A stretch of DNA of 64,000 nucleotides from Vibrio sinensis (GTDB lineage: Bacteria > Pseudomonadota > Gammaproteobacteria > Enterobacterales > Vibrionaceae), in contig NZ_QVMU01000024.1 of the NCBI RefSeq assembly GCF_003605645.1, positions 1-64,000 of the forward strand, given 5' to 3'. Shown here one piece after another: positions 1-9,755 of the stretch (position 1 is the first letter of the stretch; each line of letters begins with the position of its first letter). Position numbers and translations under genes: made by a program. A model generated the notes under the pieces. It saw only the letters and a list, made by a program, of their open reading frames with translations, did not search any database and was not told where the DNA came from.

Positions 1-635
1 AACAGACAGCGATATTGAATTCGCTGTATCACGGATAAATTATCGACCGAAAAAGTGTTTAGACTTCAAGCAACCAGCGATTGTCTTTAAAGAAATGACA
101 TTGGCTGCTTGATATTGGAGAGTGTCGCACTTCGCAGTTGAATTCGGGAGTAAGCATCTATAAACTGTAGAATTATCAGCTTAACACACGGAACATGGCA
201 TTAGTGCTTTTCAATTACTAACAGTGTGACCTTCATTAGAAGTATTCTTACCAAGTAGCTTTGTGCTGTTACACCCGTTCAATAATCATTGAGCCTAGTT
301 ATCCAAGTGCTAGATTCAATTTTGGTGAGTTCGTTATGTTTTCATAATTAGTGGTGTGGCGCTAGCTAGGTGACTTTTCTATGCACGAAGTAATCCATAA
401 GTTACTTAAAACGAAAAATTGCTAACGCATTTCTGTCCAAAACCTTCACCGGATGAATTTTTACCCGTGGCATTTTCCAACTCAAAAATGCCCCATTATT
501 AGACAGCGCAAATACATAGCTAATTTAAGTCGCCAACTCTTACCTACTCTTCAACTGCATATCCATTCAATCCGCCACTATTCAATTCTAACTAAAATTC
601 ATAAGGCCATTTCAAAGTCATAGAGGAGGTCAATT
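1..635. other. Intergenic stretch with no recognisable gene
   Basis: No open reading frame with a plausible start and ribosome binding site was found on either strand, and no tRNA, terminator or repeat stands out. The only clear signal is at the right edge, where AGAGGAGG (622-629) is the ribosome binding site of the recombinase gene that follows. The stretch may be decayed sequence from the boundary of the accessory cargo. Confidence 0.5.
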
Positions 636-1229
636 ATGTGGACGAAGAAAGGTCATCTAACTGGGCAGAAAAAGCCGTTCAAGCTTGAAGATATCTGGCG
701 AATTCGCACTCGACTTGAGATCGAGGAAAACATCATGGAACTCGCCTTGCTGAATCTCGCCATAGATTGCAAGTTACGATCATGTGATTTGCTTAGAATG
801 AAAGTGAGAGACATATCTTCTGGTGGTGTCATTCAAGATCGTGTCCTCTACAGTCAAAGTAAGACGGGGCGAGAGGTGCAGTTTGAGATCACTTCCCGTA
901 CAGCACAATCGTTAGCACAGTGGATCATGAAAAGCCAAATTACCGCAGAAGATTACCTATTTCCAAGTTCCAGAAGACCGGATAACGCTATGAGCTATAG
1001 CCATTATCTGAAAATCATTCGTCGTTGGGCCGCGAAGCTTGGCTACGATCCTTATCTGTATGGTACTCACTCAATGCGCCGCACGAAAGCCACACTCATT
1101 TATGCACGGACAAAGAACATCCGTGCGGTTCAATTATTGCTTGGACACGTAAAACTCGACAATACCATCCGCTATCTTGGTGTTGAAATCGAAGACGCAT
1201 TAAATATATCCGAGAGCACCGAATCTTGA
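636..1229 (+). CDS. Compact tyrosine recombinase / integrase
   Basis: A 197-residue site-specific recombinase of the phage-integrase fold, consisting almost only of the catalytic domain. The tyrosine recombinase residues are visible: Arg48 in KLRSCDLLRM, Lys76 in SKTGR, His145 and Arg148 in the THSMRR box, His171 in LLGH and the nucleophile Tyr180 in TIRYLG. The usual N-terminal core-binding domain is largely missing, as in small Fim-type or integron-like recombinases. The start follows AGAGGAGG at 6 nt. It stands at the edge of the defence genes and could have helped bring them in, though no attachment site was recognised. Family assignment is firm; its substrate is unknown. Confidence 0.85.
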   Translation: MWTKKGHLTGQKKPFKLEDIWRIRTRLEIEENIMELALLNLAIDCKLRSCDLLRMKVRDISSGGVIQDRVLYSQSKTGREVQFEITSRTAQSLAQWIMKSQITAEDYLFPSSRRPDNAMSYSHYLKIIRRWAAKLGYDPYLYGTHSMRRTKATLIYARTKNIRAVQLLLGHVKLDNTIRYLGVEIEDALNISESTES

Positions 1230-1361
1230 ACTAGGTCATCCCTTTTTGTCTTTTAAGGTGGATTACGGCAACATTCAAACAAATCAATTTTAAAACAATA
1301 ATTTATATTAAAATTCTTGTCTAATCATGCCGTTTTTTCTCATGGCATTATGCCGCATCTA

Positions 1362-1390
1362 TTCCATGAATGTACACGGTCAGTTATACT
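1362..1390 (+). promoter_or_regulatory. Possible promoter of the AbiE-like pair
   Basis: TTCCAT (1362-1367) and TATACT (1385-1390) are separated by 17 nt and lie just upstream of the antitoxin-like gene. The -10 is good and the -35 poor, so this is a weak prediction from spacing and similarity only. Confidence 0.35.
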
Positions 1391-1417
1391 GCTGTTATTG
1401 TACGTAAGGAGGTTCAA

Positions 1418-1822
1418 ATGACAGCAGTAGACCGCATTTGTCAAAAGATAAAGCGTTCAAGACGTTATGTATTTGAACGCAAAGACTTTGATGGATTTGC
1501 AAGTTACGACCAAATAGGTCGGGCACTCAGGCAGCTTGTGCAGCAAGGGGAACTAATGAAACTTGGTTATGGTTTGTATACCAAAGCAAGAATTAACAGT
1601 CTCACTGGTCAGCCCATGCCCACTAATCCGGGGGGGACAGATGCCCTTATGCGAGAAATTCTTAAAATGAAAGGCGTTGATTTTGAGATGGATAGTCTAT
1701 CGCTACAAAGTCTTTCAGGCACGAGTACCCAAATTCCATCTTCTATTCAGTATTCATGGGACCCAAAACAGTTTAATCGCAGACTGGTTGTCGGTAGCCG
1801 TGTGCTGAACTTACCAAGTTAG
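1418..1822 (+). CDS. AbiEi/DUF6088-like antitoxin-type protein
   Basis: A 134-residue protein resembling the DUF6088 / AbiEi family, in which an N-terminal winged helix is followed by a small C-terminal domain. Visible here are the basic N-terminus, the segment FASYDQIGRALRQLVQQGEL typical of the winged helix, and the following LGYGLYTKAR. The start at 1418 is chosen over an upstream ATG at 1370 because AAGGAGG (1406-1412) sits 5 nt before it. The stop lies one nucleotide before the ATG of the next gene, so the pair is cotranscribed. By analogy with AbiE systems it would repress its own promoter and neutralise the partner; this is inferred from family and context. Confidence 0.65.
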   Translation: MTAVDRICQKIKRSRRYVFERKDFDGFASYDQIGRALRQLVQQGELMKLGYGLYTKARINSLTGQPMPTNPGGTDALMREILKMKGVDFEMDSLSLQSLSGTSTQIPSSIQYSWDPKQFNRRLVVGSRVLNLPS

Positions 1823-1823
1823 T

Positions 1824-2765
1824 ATGAACACACTAAAACAACAATTTCTTGAGGTTTCCGATGCGCTTGAGCTTGGAAACCCAGCCATTATTGAAAAAGA
1901 TTACTGGGTCGTTGCCTTACTTGCCGAACTAGCGAAAGTTTCTCCTGAGCATCATCAAATGGTGTTTTCTGGCGGCACGGCGTTGGCGAAATCAAACGTT
2001 AAAATTCTAAGAATGTCGGAAGATGTGGATATAAAACTCATCCCCAACCAAGCATTTGATGAACTGAGCCGTGCGAAAAAGAAAGCCGCGAGAAAGGCAT
2101 GTGTTAACGAGATTGAACAGGCGATCACTCAGTCAGAGTTATTTACCGTTGAAGAGCGTTCTGTGCGAGATGAGTACCGCTATGTCGAGTTTGAGCTTAA
2201 ATACCCGCAGCAGTTTAGTCAAGCCCCCTGCCTTCGCCCAATCATCAAGTTAGAGTTAATCGAAACCATTCCATTACTGGATGTGGAGCCGCGCAGCATT
2301 CAATCTCTGGTAGCTGAGTTGTACCAACAACCACAAGAAGTGGGTGCATTTGATTGCGCCTCTATCCATGCTACATTGGTTGAAAAAATCATTTCGATGC
2401 TGCGTCGTACCATGTCGGTAAAACGCAATATGGAGCGAAGCGATGATGTTGCTTTAGTTCGCCACATCTACGATGTGCACTGCATAACAACGCTCTCAAT
2501 GCCTGAACTCAACGAGATAGATGGCCTGTTCAAAGCGGTACTGGAAGAAGATATTGCCCGCTTTGGCAATCAACATGCAGAGTTTGTTGCCAACCCCAAA
2601 CAAGAGCTACAACTTGGCCTCAAAGAACTGGAGGACAATCCAATTTTCCGTCAACGCTTTCAAGACTTTGTCACGCCAATGGTGTTTAACACCGAACCCC
2701 ATGATTTTGACACCTGCTTTGCCTCATTTAAACGCATTGCAGCATCGCTAATTGAAAAAATTTAA
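1824..2765 (+). CDS. AbiEii-like nucleotidyltransferase toxin
   Basis: A 313-residue member of the AbiEii/AbiGii nucleotidyltransferase toxin family. The signature is clear: SGGTALAK followed by SEDVDIKL, i.e. the GG(S/T) loop and the acidic pair that hold metal and nucleotide in pol-beta-type nucleotidyltransferases. Related toxins modify tRNA or another cell target and cause abortive infection or growth arrest. It directly follows the AbiEi-like gene and its 3' end runs into the hsdM start region, so the two systems are likely transcribed together. Family assignment is strong; the exact target cannot be read from sequence. Confidence 0.82.
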   Translation: MNTLKQQFLEVSDALELGNPAIIEKDYWVVALLAELAKVSPEHHQMVFSGGTALAKSNVKILRMSEDVDIKLIPNQAFDELSRAKKKAARKACVNEIEQAITQSELFTVEERSVRDEYRYVEFELKYPQQFSQAPCLRPIIKLELIETIPLLDVEPRSIQSLVAELYQQPQEVGAFDCASIHATLVEKIISMLRRTMSVKRNMERSDDVALVRHIYDVHCITTLSMPELNEIDGLFKAVLEEDIARFGNQHAEFVANPKQELQLGLKELEDNPIFRQRFQDFVTPMVFNTEPHDFDTCFASFKRIAASLIEKI

Positions 2766-2784
2766 CACTATTCGAGATAATTTA

Positions 2785-4317
2785 ATGCCAAACTCTCCAA
2801 TCAACCAAGATGAAATCAACAAAGCCGTCTGGTCGGCGTGCGATACATTCCGTGGCACTGTAGACCCATCCATCTACAAAGACTTCATCTTGACCATGCT
2901 GTTCTTAAAATACATCTCAGATGTACGTCAAGACAAAGTGGAAGAACTTACTAAACAGTTCGGTGACAACAAAGAGATGGTTGAAGCCATGCTTGCCAGC
3001 CAATCATTCAAAATTCCAGCAGGTTCAACTTTCTGGGATTTGTATGATGCACGTAATACCGCAGGTAACGGTACTCGCATTGACCAAGCGCTGCACGCGA
3101 TTGAAGAAGCCAACGGCACCAAGCTAAAAGGCGTGTTCCAGGACATCAGCTTTAACACCGATAAACTGGGTGATGAGAAACAAAAGAACGACATTCTACG
3201 CCATCTATTGGAAGACTTTGGTAAGCCAACCCTAAACCTACGTCCAAGCCGTGTTGGTTCGTTGGATGTAATTGGTAACGCATACGAATACCTCATCAAA
3301 CACTTTGCCGCAGGTAGCGGAAAATCGGCAGGTGAATTCTATACCCCGCCAGAGGTATCGGATCTACTTTCTATCATTCTAGAGCCACAACAAGGCGACA
3401 GCATTTGCGACCCTGCGTGTGGCTCAGGCTCACTATTGATGAAGTGTGGTAAGCAAGTTCAAAAGAACTTTGGCGGCTCTAAGCAGTATGCCCTGTTTGG
3501 TCAAGAAGCGATTGGCTCAACGTGGTCACTGGCGAAAATGAACATGTTCCTGCACGGTGAAGACAACCACCGTATTGAATGGGGCGATACCATTCGTAAC
3601 CCTAAGCTGCAAGATAGCAACGGTGGCTTACTGCACTTTGACGTAGTAACCGCAAACCCGCCATTTTCGTTGGATAAATGGGGGCATGAAGATGCAGAAA
3701 GTGATCACTTTGGTCGTTTCCGTCGCGGCGTGCCACCGAAAACCAAAGGTGACTATGCTTTCATCTCGCACATGATTGAAACCCTAAAGCCTGCTACTCC
3801 AACAAGCAAGGGCGGTCGCATGGGCGTGGTTGTGCCTCACGGCGTGCTATTCCGCGCATCAAGCGAGGGCAAAATCCGCCAACAACTGATTGAAGAAAAC
3901 TTGCTAGATGCCGTGATCGGTTTACCAGAAAAACTGTTCTTTGGTACAGGTATTCCAGCGGCAATCTTGATCTTTAAGAAGAAGAAAGACACCCATGATG
4001 TAATGTTCATTGATGCGTCGCGTGAGTTCAAATCTGGCAAAAACCAGAACGTACTGACACAAGAGAACATCGACAAGATCGTGAAGACTTACCGCAGCGG
4101 CGACAACGTGGATAAGTACGCGTATGTGGCAACCCTTGATGAGATCCGTGAGAACGACTACAACCTCAACATTCCTCGCTACGTGGATACGTTTGAAGAA
4201 GAAGCGGAAATCGATTTGATAGCTGTGCGTAGTGAGCGTTTGGCGCTACAAACTGAGTTAGCCGATCTAGAAGCGGAAATGGCGGGCTACTTAAAGGAGC
4301 TAGGTTATGGTGCCTAA
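2785..4317 (+). CDS. hsdM: Type I restriction-modification methyltransferase subunit HsdM
   Basis: N6-adenine DNA methyltransferase of a type I system. The SAM-binding motif DPACGSGSLL lies near residue 209 and the catalytic motif NPPF near residue 291, in the usual order for class I methylases. I place the start at ATG 2785 (510 residues), giving MPNSPINQDEINKAVW as expected for HsdM; a TTG 33 nt upstream overlaps the previous gene. Length and sequence style fit the EcoR124 (type IC) branch. The end overlaps the hsdS start by 11 nt, so the two subunits are translationally coupled. It forms the M2S modification enzyme with HsdS and, with HsdR, the restriction complex. Confidence 0.95.
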   Translation: MPNSPINQDEINKAVWSACDTFRGTVDPSIYKDFILTMLFLKYISDVRQDKVEELTKQFGDNKEMVEAMLASQSFKIPAGSTFWDLYDARNTAGNGTRIDQALHAIEEANGTKLKGVFQDISFNTDKLGDEKQKNDILRHLLEDFGKPTLNLRPSRVGSLDVIGNAYEYLIKHFAAGSGKSAGEFYTPPEVSDLLSIILEPQQGDSICDPACGSGSLLMKCGKQVQKNFGGSKQYALFGQEAIGSTWSLAKMNMFLHGEDNHRIEWGDTIRNPKLQDSNGGLLHFDVVTANPPFSLDKWGHEDAESDHFGRFRRGVPPKTKGDYAFISHMIETLKPATPTSKGGRMGVVVPHGVLFRASSEGKIRQQLIEENLLDAVIGLPEKLFFGTGIPAAILIFKKKKDTHDVMFIDASREFKSGKNQNVLTQENIDKIVKTYRSGDNVDKYAYVATLDEIRENDYNLNIPRYVDTFEEEAEIDLIAVRSERLALQTELADLEAEMAGYLKELGYGA

Positions 4318-5554
4318 TGGTTGGGAGTTTACAACATTTGAGCATCATATTGATTTGTTAAGTGGTTTTGCTTTTAAAAGTGCTCAATACACAGAAAACA
4401 GTGATGATATTCGTTTACTTCGAGGGGATAACATTGCTCCTAACACGTTACGCTGGGACGGTGTAAAAACGTGGGACAAGCACCAATATGCAGAGTTACA
4501 GAAGTACCATTTACGTGAAAATGACTTTGTAATTGCGATGGATCGTACATGGGTATCCTCAGGCTTAAAAGTTGCTGAAGTAACTAAAAACGATCTGCCT
4601 TGTTTATTGGTTCAGCGTGTCGCTCGTATTCGATCATTACCTACTCTGGAGCAATCTCTTTTAAGACAATATTTTTCAAGCCATCGATTTGAACAATATG
4701 TAAAGGGTGTTCAAACGGAAACGGCTGTTCCACACATTAGTTCAAAGCAAATAAAAGAGTTTCCTTTACTGCTCCCTCCACTCCCAGAACAGCGCAAAAT
4801 CGCCCAAATCCTTTCTACATGGGATCGCGGCATTACAACCACTGAAAAGCTGATTGATGCCAGCAAACAGCAGAAAAAGGCTTTAATGCAGCAGTTGTTG
4901 ACGGGTAAAAAGCGTTTGGTTGATCCTAAAACGGGTAAAGCGTTTGAGGGGGAATGGGAAGAGGTTAAGTTGGGTGACGTTACAGCTATGAATAGTGGCG
5001 GTACGCCTAAATCTTCGGTAAGTGAATACTATGATGGGATACATCCTTGGGTTTCTATTGCCGATATGACAAAGCATGGTAAGTGGATTTCGAAAACAGA
5101 AAAGTCACTTACAGATGCGGGATTAGCCAATAGTAGTGCACGCCTATATCCAAAAGGAACTGTTTTATATGCGATGTATGCCTCGATAGGTGAATGTAGC
5201 ATTTCAACAGTAGAGCTTTGTTCATCTCAAGCTATTTTAGGAATTCGACCTAAAGATAATTTAATAAACATTTACCTGTACTATTACCTTGTTAATTTAA
5301 AAGGAAAAATCATTTTAACAGGACAACAGGGAACCCAATCAAACCTAAACGCAGGAATGGTTAAAGGGTTTACTATTAAGTTACCAACTGTCGTTGAACA
5401 GGAAAAAATTGCGTCAGTGCTCACTGCTGCTGATAAAGAGATCGAGTTGTTAAATGCCAAACTTGCACACTTGAAGCAAGAGAAAAAGGCGTTGATGCAG
5501 CAGTTGCTGACTGGTAAGCGTCGTGTGAAAGTTGCTGAAACCGAAGCCGCTTAA
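4307..5554 (+). CDS. hsdS: Type I restriction-modification specificity subunit HsdS
   Basis: A 415-residue specificity subunit with two target recognition domains, each followed by a conserved helical spacer. The two spacers are near copies: LPEQRKIAQILSTWDRGI followed by KKALMQQLLTGK (about residues 155-205), and VEQEKIASVLTAADKEIELL followed by KKALMQQLLTGK at the C-terminus. The recognition domains are the variable part and set the two halves of the DNA target, which cannot be deduced by eye. The ribosome binding site AAAGGAG (4293-4299) is inside hsdM. A perfect hairpin follows before hsdR. Confidence 0.95.
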   Translation: MVPNGWEFTTFEHHIDLLSGFAFKSAQYTENSDDIRLLRGDNIAPNTLRWDGVKTWDKHQYAELQKYHLRENDFVIAMDRTWVSSGLKVAEVTKNDLPCLLVQRVARIRSLPTLEQSLLRQYFSSHRFEQYVKGVQTETAVPHISSKQIKEFPLLLPPLPEQRKIAQILSTWDRGITTTEKLIDASKQQKKALMQQLLTGKKRLVDPKTGKAFEGEWEEVKLGDVTAMNSGGTPKSSVSEYYDGIHPWVSIADMTKHGKWISKTEKSLTDAGLANSSARLYPKGTVLYAMYASIGECSISTVELCSSQAILGIRPKDNLINIYLYYYLVNLKGKIILTGQQGTQSNLNAGMVKGFTIKLPTVVEQEKIASVLTAADKEIELLNAKLAHLKQEKKALMQQLLTGKRRVKVAETEAA

Positions 5555-5580
5555 CGAGCGCATCTTTTTGATGACTAATA

Positions 5581-5603
5581 CAGGGCTTGTTTAGCAAGCC
5601 CTG
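5581..5603 (+). promoter_or_regulatory. Perfect hairpin between hsdS and hsdR
   Basis: CAGGGCTTG and CAAGCCCTG form a 9-bp stem with a 5-nt loop. No T-run follows, so it is not a typical intrinsic terminator; it may stabilise the hsdMS message or dampen hsdR expression, a sensible arrangement because modification should come before restriction. The function is inference. Confidence 0.45.
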
Positions 5604-5635
5604 ATAAACAATAAGAACAATGTCATAGGCTAAGT

Positions 5636-8600
5636 ATGGAAACATTATCTCCTAGTGAACCTAAGCACCACGCTCCGAATTTCAAAGAAGAGCAAAGTGC
5701 AAAAATCCCAGCACTAACTCTGCTTACTAACCTTGGCTACCAATTCATTCCACCAAGTGAATGCATGGCAATGCGTGGCAACAAAACCACGGTGATCTTG
5801 CCGCAGGTATTACGCAAGGTATTGAGCTTTAATACTTACTCCTTCATGGGCAAAGAGCGCCATTTATCACAAGCTGCGATTGATAAAATCGTGCAAGAGC
5901 TTGCCAACCCTGCGATGAATGAAGGGCTAAAAGCCGCCAATGAAAAACTCTATAACGCTTTAACCTATGGCATTAGTGTGACTGAGTTTGTCGATGGTAA
6001 AAAAGCCAACCCAACCATTCAAATCATTGATTGGGACACGCCTGAAAACAACCAATTCCATTTCACCGAAGAGATGGAAGTTGATAATGCTCGTGGCACA
6101 GGTAAACGCATTCCTGATGTGGTCTGTTTCGTTAATGGCTTGCCTTGGGTAGTGATAGAGGCCAAACGCCCTGATAGCAGCATCAATGGCAAACCCACCA
6201 TCACCGAAGGTATTTCGCAAAACATCCGCAACCAAAAAGTGGATGAAATTCCTCATTTATTTGCTTACAGCCAACTGTTGTTGTCCATCAATGGTCATGA
6301 TGGCTTATACGGTACGTGCGGCACACCTGAGAAGTTCTGGGCGAAATGGAAAGAAGAAGAAATCACCGAAAGCACCTTTGAACGCCTCAAGAACACACCG
6401 CTGAATGACGCAGAGCTGAATGCGATTTTCAGTCATCGCACGCCAGCAATCAAAGACGAATATCTATCACTGATTGCAGGCGGTGATTTGGTGGTGACAG
6501 ACCAAGACCGCTTATTGGTATCCTTACTGCACCATGACCGCCTACTAGAGTTAACCCGTTTATTTACATTGTTTGATAAAAAAGCAGGCAAGATTGTTGC
6601 ACGTTATCAGCAAGTATTTGGCATTAAAGCTTTAGTGGAACGCATCACCTCTTTTGATGAGAAGGGCGCACGTAACGGCGGAGTGATCTGGCATACCACA
6701 GGTTCGGGCAAATCATTCACTATGGTGTTTTTGTCAAAAGCACTGATTTGGCTAAAAGAGTTAGCGAAATGCCGTGTTGTGGTTGTGACCGACCGTGTGG
6801 ATTTAGAAGATCAGCTTGCTCGCACCTTTGCCTCTGGCGGCGCACTGTCAGATAAAGACAAAAAAGATGCGATGGCAACCACAGGCAAACGCCTTGCCGA
6901 GCAAATTGGTAAAGGCAATGAACGTATCATCTTCTCGATCATCAACAAGTTTGGTACAGCGATTAACCTACCTGAATGCTACAACGATAGCCCAGACATT
7001 ATCGTATTAGTGGATGAGGGGCACCGTAGCCAAAACGGTGAGAACAACATCCGAATGCAGCAAGCCTTGCCGAAAGCCGCTTACATCGGTTTCACTGGTA
7101 CACCTCTGCTGCAAGACGATAAAACCGAGAATAAGTTCGGTAAGATCATTCACTCTTACACCATGCAGCAAGCCGTCGAAGATGGCACTGTTACGCCGCT
7201 GTTGTACGAAGAACGTAAGCCTGATCTGAGCACCAACGACAAAGCCATTGATGCATGGTTTGACCGTATCACCGATACCCTATCGGAAAAGCAACGCGCT
7301 GACTTAAAGCGTAAGTTCGCGCAAAAAGGTCAGATCTACCAAACTGAAGGGCGTTTAGAGTTAATCGCGCACGATATTTCTGATCACTTCCAGAACTTCA
7401 AGCAGCAAGGTTTGAAAGGACAACTGGCGTGTGATTCTAAAGCCTCTGCGATCCGCTATAAGAAGCTTCTCGATCAAATCGGTAAAGTCACTTCAGTGGT
7501 TGCGATGTCCCCACCCGATACCCGAGAGGGACACGATAACGTCGATAATGAAAGTACCGATCTGGTACAAAATTGGTGGAAAGAAAACGTCGCACAAAAA
7601 GGCTGGAGCGATGAAAAAGCCTACACCAAGCACATCATCCAAGAGTTTGAAAAGGATGAAGGTCCCGACATTATGATCGTGGTCGATAAGCTGTTAACGG
7701 GCTTTGATGAGCCTAAAAACACCGTGCTCTATATCGACAAGCCGTTAAAACAGCACAACCTTATTCAAGCCATTGCTCGGGTTAACCGCCTGCATAGCAA
7801 AAAGCAGTTCGGTTATTTGATTGATTACCGTGGCATCCTCAAAGAGCTGGATATCACCATTGAAAAGTACCAAGACTTGGCTGAACGCACCCAAGGTGGC
7901 TTTGATATCGACGATCTCAAAGGCTTGTATAACCGCATGGATACCGAGTACAAGAAGTTGCCAGGTTTGTATGATGACCTTTGGGCAATTTTTTCTGGTG
8001 TGAAGAACAAGCAAGATGGGCAAGCACTTCGTCAGGCTTTAGCTCCTAAAATTGATACCATTGACGGTCAATTAACGGATACCAACTTAAAGCTGCGTAA
8101 TGACTTTTATACGGCATTGACTAAGTTCGCCAACTGCCTAAAGGTTGCCCTGCAATCGGCGACGTACTTTGAAGATAAGAGCTTCGACAACAAGCGTGAA
8201 CTATACAAGAGCACGTTGAAGTCCATGAGCCAACTGCGCCAACAGGTACGTGCTGATGCAGAAGAAACCGTGGACTACGACGAGTATTCGGAAAATATTC
8301 GCGCCATGTTAGACAAGCACATAGCGGGTGTGTCGATTGAAGAGCCAGAAGGCGCTTATCTGGTTGGCAACATGGGTAAAGATGCCAAACCAGAGCAAAT
8401 GACCGATGATGAAGCCAAAAACAAAAAGGATGTCATCACAGGTCGTGTAACCAAGATGATTGAGCAAGATTTGGCGGATGATCCGTATGCTCAAGAGTAT
8501 TTCTCAAACTTGTTAAAGCAAGCCATCGAGAAAACCAAGGAAATGTTTGATAGCCCTGTTAAACAGTATCTTCTGTTTGCGGATTTCGAGCAGCAGGTCA

Positions 8601-8932
8601 GAGACCGCGATGTGGCAGGATTACCAACGGATCGCTTTGCAGAGCTTGACCCTAAATTCAAACGCCATGTTCAAGCCTACTATGGTCTGTTCCTAAAAGT
8701 GCTAGGTGAGCCATCACCGCTAACGGAAGATCAATGCTTTAAGTATGCGTTAGACATTGATGGCATTGTGCGTAAAGCCGTTGCTGAGTTTTCAATTAAT
8801 CCATCAGAGATTGAAAACCAGATCCGTTTAGGACTGCTGCCACTGCTGTTCAATGATGTTGGTATCGATAAGGCACAAGCGATCATTACGGATGTCATTC
8901 AAATCACTCGCCTTGGTTTGTCAGGTCACTAA
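5636..8932 (+). CDS. hsdR: Type I restriction endonuclease subunit HsdR
   Basis: The 1098-residue motor and nuclease subunit. The N-terminal nuclease domain carries the PD-(D/E)XK residues in IPDVV and VIEAKRP (about residues 158-178). The superfamily 2 translocase follows, with Walker A in HTTGSGKSF near residue 352, the DEAD-type box VDEGHRSQ near 458 and FTGTPL just after. The C-terminal half is helical and contacts HsdM. Length matches full-size HsdR proteins and no frameshift is seen, so the system looks intact. It is separated from hsdS by 81 nt with a hairpin and followed after 2 nt by a metallopeptidase gene, so all belong to one operon. Confidence 0.95.
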   Translation: METLSPSEPKHHAPNFKEEQSAKIPALTLLTNLGYQFIPPSECMAMRGNKTTVILPQVLRKVLSFNTYSFMGKERHLSQAAIDKIVQELANPAMNEGLKAANEKLYNALTYGISVTEFVDGKKANPTIQIIDWDTPENNQFHFTEEMEVDNARGTGKRIPDVVCFVNGLPWVVIEAKRPDSSINGKPTITEGISQNIRNQKVDEIPHLFAYSQLLLSINGHDGLYGTCGTPEKFWAKWKEEEITESTFERLKNTPLNDAELNAIFSHRTPAIKDEYLSLIAGGDLVVTDQDRLLVSLLHHDRLLELTRLFTLFDKKAGKIVARYQQVFGIKALVERITSFDEKGARNGGVIWHTTGSGKSFTMVFLSKALIWLKELAKCRVVVVTDRVDLEDQLARTFASGGALSDKDKKDAMATTGKRLAEQIGKGNERIIFSIINKFGTAINLPECYNDSPDIIVLVDEGHRSQNGENNIRMQQALPKAAYIGFTGTPLLQDDKTENKFGKIIHSYTMQQAVEDGTVTPLLYEERKPDLSTNDKAIDAWFDRITDTLSEKQRADLKRKFAQKGQIYQTEGRLELIAHDISDHFQNFKQQGLKGQLACDSKASAIRYKKLLDQIGKVTSVVAMSPPDTREGHDNVDNESTDLVQNWWKENVAQKGWSDEKAYTKHIIQEFEKDEGPDIMIVVDKLLTGFDEPKNTVLYIDKPLKQHNLIQAIARVNRLHSKKQFGYLIDYRGILKELDITIEKYQDLAERTQGGFDIDDLKGLYNRMDTEYKKLPGLYDDLWAIFSGVKNKQDGQALRQALAPKIDTIDGQLTDTNLKLRNDFYTALTKFANCLKVALQSATYFEDKSFDNKRELYKSTLKSMSQLRQQVRADAEETVDYDEYSENIRAMLDKHIAGVSIEEPEGAYLVGNMGKDAKPEQMTDDEAKNKKDVITGRVTKMIEQDLADDPYAQEYFSNLLKQAIEKTKEMFDSPVKQYLLFADFEQQVRDRDVAGLPTDRFAELDPKFKRHVQAYYGLFLKVLGEPSPLTEDQCFKYALDIDGIVRKAVAEFSINPSEIENQIRLGLLPLLFNDVGIDKAQAIITDVIQITRLGLSGH

Positions 8933-8934
8933 GC

Positions 8935-9711
8935 ATGACTTCGGTTAACCATAAAGAAGGCAATACCGAGGAATACAGCTTCATCTATGGTGATGAAGCT
9001 GTTACTTATGAGGTGATCCGCAAGGTATTTGCTGAAGGCAAGAAAAAGAAAATCACCATTCGAGTTCACCCAGATTGTCGAGTGGCTGTCACTGCGCCTC
9101 AAGATGCTGAAAAATCAGCAATCCATGAGGCGGTCATGCAACGCGCTCAATGGATTTGGAATGCACTGGTCGAATTCCGATCTCATTTAGAATATGTGCA
9201 AACCAAACACTATGTGAGCGGTGAGATGCAATTCTATCTAGGCCGCCGCTATGTGTTAAAGGTGGTTGAAGACCAAGAAGCAATTTCCAATGTGAAAATG
9301 GAACGAGGCAAGCTGTTAGTCACTCTTAACCGCTTTAACGAAGATAAGCCCAAGCTTGTCAAAGCACTGGTATCTGGTTGGTATGGTGTTCGTGCCGAGC
9401 GCGTATTCCATGAACGCTTAGCTGAGCTTTTACCGCAGACAACGTGGGTTGATGGCATCCCCTCATTTCGCATTATGCCGATGCAAAAACAATGGGGAAG
9501 CTGTTCAGCCAAAGGCACGTTGATGCTCAACCCTCACCTGATCAAAGCACCCAAAGAGTGCATTGACTACGTGATTTTGCATGAGCTTTGCCACATCGCA
9601 GAATACAACCACAGCGAGCGTTTCTGGCGCTTATTAACCAGCGTGATGCCGAACTGGAAAGAAGTGAAAAGTAAGCTAGATGGTATGGCGGAATTGTATT
9701 TGAATGAATGA
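8935..9711 (+). CDS. YgjP-like (DUF45 / M48-type) metallopeptidase
   Basis: A 258-residue protein with the zincin signature HELCHIAEYNHSERFW: HELCH gives the two histidine ligands and catalytic glutamate, and NHSERFW the third ligand region of the YgjP/DUF45 group. Upstream the segment MPMQKQWGSCSAKGTLMLNP is also typical of this family. Proteins of this group often sit directly behind hsdR, as here, but their role in type I systems is not settled. The gene starts 2 nt after hsdR and must be cotranslated with it. Family is firm; function in restriction is unknown. Confidence 0.85.
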   Translation: MTSVNHKEGNTEEYSFIYGDEAVTYEVIRKVFAEGKKKKITIRVHPDCRVAVTAPQDAEKSAIHEAVMQRAQWIWNALVEFRSHLEYVQTKHYVSGEMQFYLGRRYVLKVVEDQEAISNVKMERGKLLVTLNRFNEDKPKLVKALVSGWYGVRAERVFHERLAELLPQTTWVDGIPSFRIMPMQKQWGSCSAKGTLMLNPHLIKAPKECIDYVILHELCHIAEYNHSERFWRLLTSVMPNWKEVKSKLDGMAELYLNE

Positions 9712-9755
9712 GATCATAACCAACGAGTTAATTGATGCAACAAAGGAGTTTGATT

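Noticed and set aside
5581-5603. Intrinsic terminator between hsdS and hsdR
   Set aside because: The stem is perfect but lacks a T-run, and hsdR needs transcription from upstream; kept only as a regulatory hairpin.
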